From positions 1 to 64,000 of the forward strand of contig JBIQHD010000011.1 in assembly GCA_044508835.1 (NCBI GenBank): 64,000 nt of DNA. Reading direction: 5' to 3'. This DNA comes from JAKFDI01 sp044508835. Lineage in GTDB: Bacteria > Pseudomonadota > Gammaproteobacteria > Burkholderiales > Burkholderiaceae_C. Below the pieces are notes generated by a model. That model was not told the origin of the DNA. It was given only the letters and a program-made list of their open reading frames with translations, and ran no database searches. The translations under genes were made by a program, and so were the position numbers. Below, piece by piece: positions 62,957 through 64,000 of the stretch. How positions within the stretch are numbered: position 1 is the stretch's first letter; the number at the start of each line of letters is the position of its first letter.

Positions 62957-64000
62957 GCGGGGCCATCGACGATGCGGCCCCCGCGCGCGTCGCACGCGAG
63001 CATGCGACGACGCTTGCGCTGCTCGAAGGCAGCACCGACGCCTTCGTGGCGCTGGACGTCGCGGACCGCGTGACCTATCTCAACGCCCGCGCGAAGCAGT
63101 TGTTCGGCGACGCGGTCACCCGGGGAGAGATCTGGCCGCCAAACTGCCTTGCAGCACCCGGCGAGTCGCGAGAGGTCGAGCTGACAGGTACGAACGGAGC
63201 CCTGCGAACGTTCGAACTGACGGTCCACGAAACCCGATGGGACGAAACGTCCGTGCTGCTGCTGTGTCTGCGAGACATCACCGAACGCCGCGCTGCCGAG
63301 CAAGCGCTGATGCTGCTGCGCCGCGCGGTGGAGGCGAGTTCCCAGGGCATGGTGATCGCCGACGCGAACGAGCCCGGCTGGCCGCTCATCTACGTGAACC
63401 CGGCCTTCGAGCACATCACCGGCTACAGCCGCGGCGAGGCGATCGGGCGCGGCTGCGGCTTCCTACAAGGGCACGAGACTGATCAGCCACAGCTGCATGC
63501 GCTGCATGCGGCCTTGCGACGAGGCGAGGGCGCGAACGTGGTGCTGCGCAACTACCGCAAGAACGGTTCGGCGTTTTGGAATGAACTGGCCGTGAGCCCG
63601 GTGCGCGGCGTCGAGGGAACGGTCACGCACTTCGTCGGCATCGTCAACGACGTGAGCGAGCGCCACCGCCTCGAGGAAGACCGGCTGCAGCACAGCACGC
63701 ATGATGCGCTGACCGGGCTGCCCAACCGCAAGATGCTGCTCGCCCTGACCCAGCAGGCCATGGAAGCGGCCCGGCAGCGCGCGCACACGGTGGCGCTGTT
63801 GCTGCTGCATCTGATGCACGCCGAGGAGGTCACTGATGCGCACGGGCACGAGGCGGGCGAACAGCTGCTGCTCGAGGTCGTGGCGCGGATCAAGCGCTGC
63901 CTGCGCCCCGGCGAAATGCTGGCGCGCCTGAGCGACTACGAGCTCGTGGTGCTGGTTCCCGACCTGGTACGTGCCGAGGAAGCGGCAAGCGCAGCCGACC
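62953..64000 (+). CDS. PAS - PAS - degenerate GGDEF protein, cut by window edge
   Basis: At least 349 residues are in the window; the C-terminus is outside. A first PAS-like part at 18-115, a second PAS at about 120-240 with IYVNPAFEHITGYSRGEAIG and LQGHET, and a GGDEF-type domain from about 245 (HDALTGLPNRKMLLALTQQA). Where the active site should be, GEMLARLSDYELVVLVPD has SDYEL in place of GGDEF, and LHLMHAEEVTDAHGHEAGEQ lacks the metal-binding D-x-D-x-F. The domain is therefore inactive as a cyclase. An EAL domain commonly follows such a remnant and may lie beyond 64,000. Overlaps the kinase gene by four bases. Confidence 0.88.
   Translation, partial: MSGAIDDAAPARVAREHATTLALLEGSTDAFVALDVADRVTYLNARAKQLFGDAVTRGEIWPPNCLAAPGESREVELTGTNGALRTFELTVHETRWDETSVLLLCLRDITERRAAEQALMLLRRAVEASSQGMVIADANEPGWPLIYVNPAFEHITGYSRGEAIGRGCGFLQGHETDQPQLHALHAALRRGEGANVVLRNYRKNGSAFWNELAVSPVRGVEGTVTHFVGIVNDVSERHRLEEDRLQHSTHDALTGLPNRKMLLALTQQAMEAARQRAHTVALLLLHLMHAEEVTDAHGHEAGEQLLLEVVARIKRCLRPGEMLARLSDYELVVLVPDLVRAEEAASAAD

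Noticed and set aside
1..64000. CRISPR arrays, tRNA and rRNA genes
   Set aside because: No regularly spaced repeats and no recognisable tRNA or rRNA sequence were found on reading both strands.

Overview
The window is high-GC DNA whose gene content fits a betaproteobacterium of the order Burkholderiales. Pointers are many LysR regulators, two TakP-like TRAP binding proteins, a DUF2917 protein, a YbfB-type MFS carrier, an HCCA isomerase and a Che-type chemosensory cluster. This placement rests on gene content only; no rRNA or tRNA was found.

Bases 1-15,300 form a defence island. At the left edge is the cut N-terminus of an IS5-family transposase. An AIPR (abortive phage resistance) gene on the minus strand diverges from five tightly coupled plus-strand genes: two unrecognised proteins, a NERD-nuclease/UvrD-like helicase, a large DrmA-like helicase and a DrmB-like DUF1998 protein. 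A Vsr endonuclease (minus) and a cytosine-5 methyltransferase (plus) follow. DrmA + DrmB + 5mC methylase resemble class 2 DISARM. However, no phospholipase-D gene (DrmC) is visible, a NERD helicase sits inside the operon, and the two upstream proteins are not clear DrmE. This is the best candidate for an undescribed or variant system.

Bases 15,500-39,350 are accessory metabolism: a class A beta-lactamase, LysR regulators, an esterase-fold protein that has lost its nucleophile serine, a divergent acyl-CoA dehydrogenase-like protein, and a long minus-strand run (27.8 to 20.0 kb). That run holds MFS, two paralogous TRAP binding proteins, a deletion-scarred 2-oxoacid dehydrogenase operon (E1alpha joined to the E2 C-terminus, then a frameshifted dihydrolipoyl dehydrogenase), LysE and cupin genes. 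Further genes encode two MFS carriers, an SDR, TRAP DctQM, a CmcJ/NvfI-type oxidoreductase, a PEP-mutase/isocitrate-lyase family enzyme and a tautomerase. The theme is uptake and breakdown of organic acids.

Bases 39,350-41,110 are a graveyard of mobile DNA: IS110, IS256 and serine-recombinase fragments.

Bases 41,100-64,000 hold a chemosensory and second-messenger cluster: an OmpR-type regulator and a FliT-like protein diverge from cheW-cheR(TPR)-cheW-mcp-cheA(REC)-cheB-hybrid kinase-REC kinase. An IS630 element sits exactly at the last kinase's stop codon. Then come a FliA-like sigma factor lacking most of region 2, a GAF-GGDEF-PAS diguanylate cyclase, a 1157-residue PAS hybrid kinase, and a divergent operon of a degenerate REC-HD-GYP protein, a histidine kinase and a PAS-GGDEF protein cut by the window edge. 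The genes suggest a signalling system controlling something other than, or in addition to, flagellar motility, with c-di-GMP as one output.
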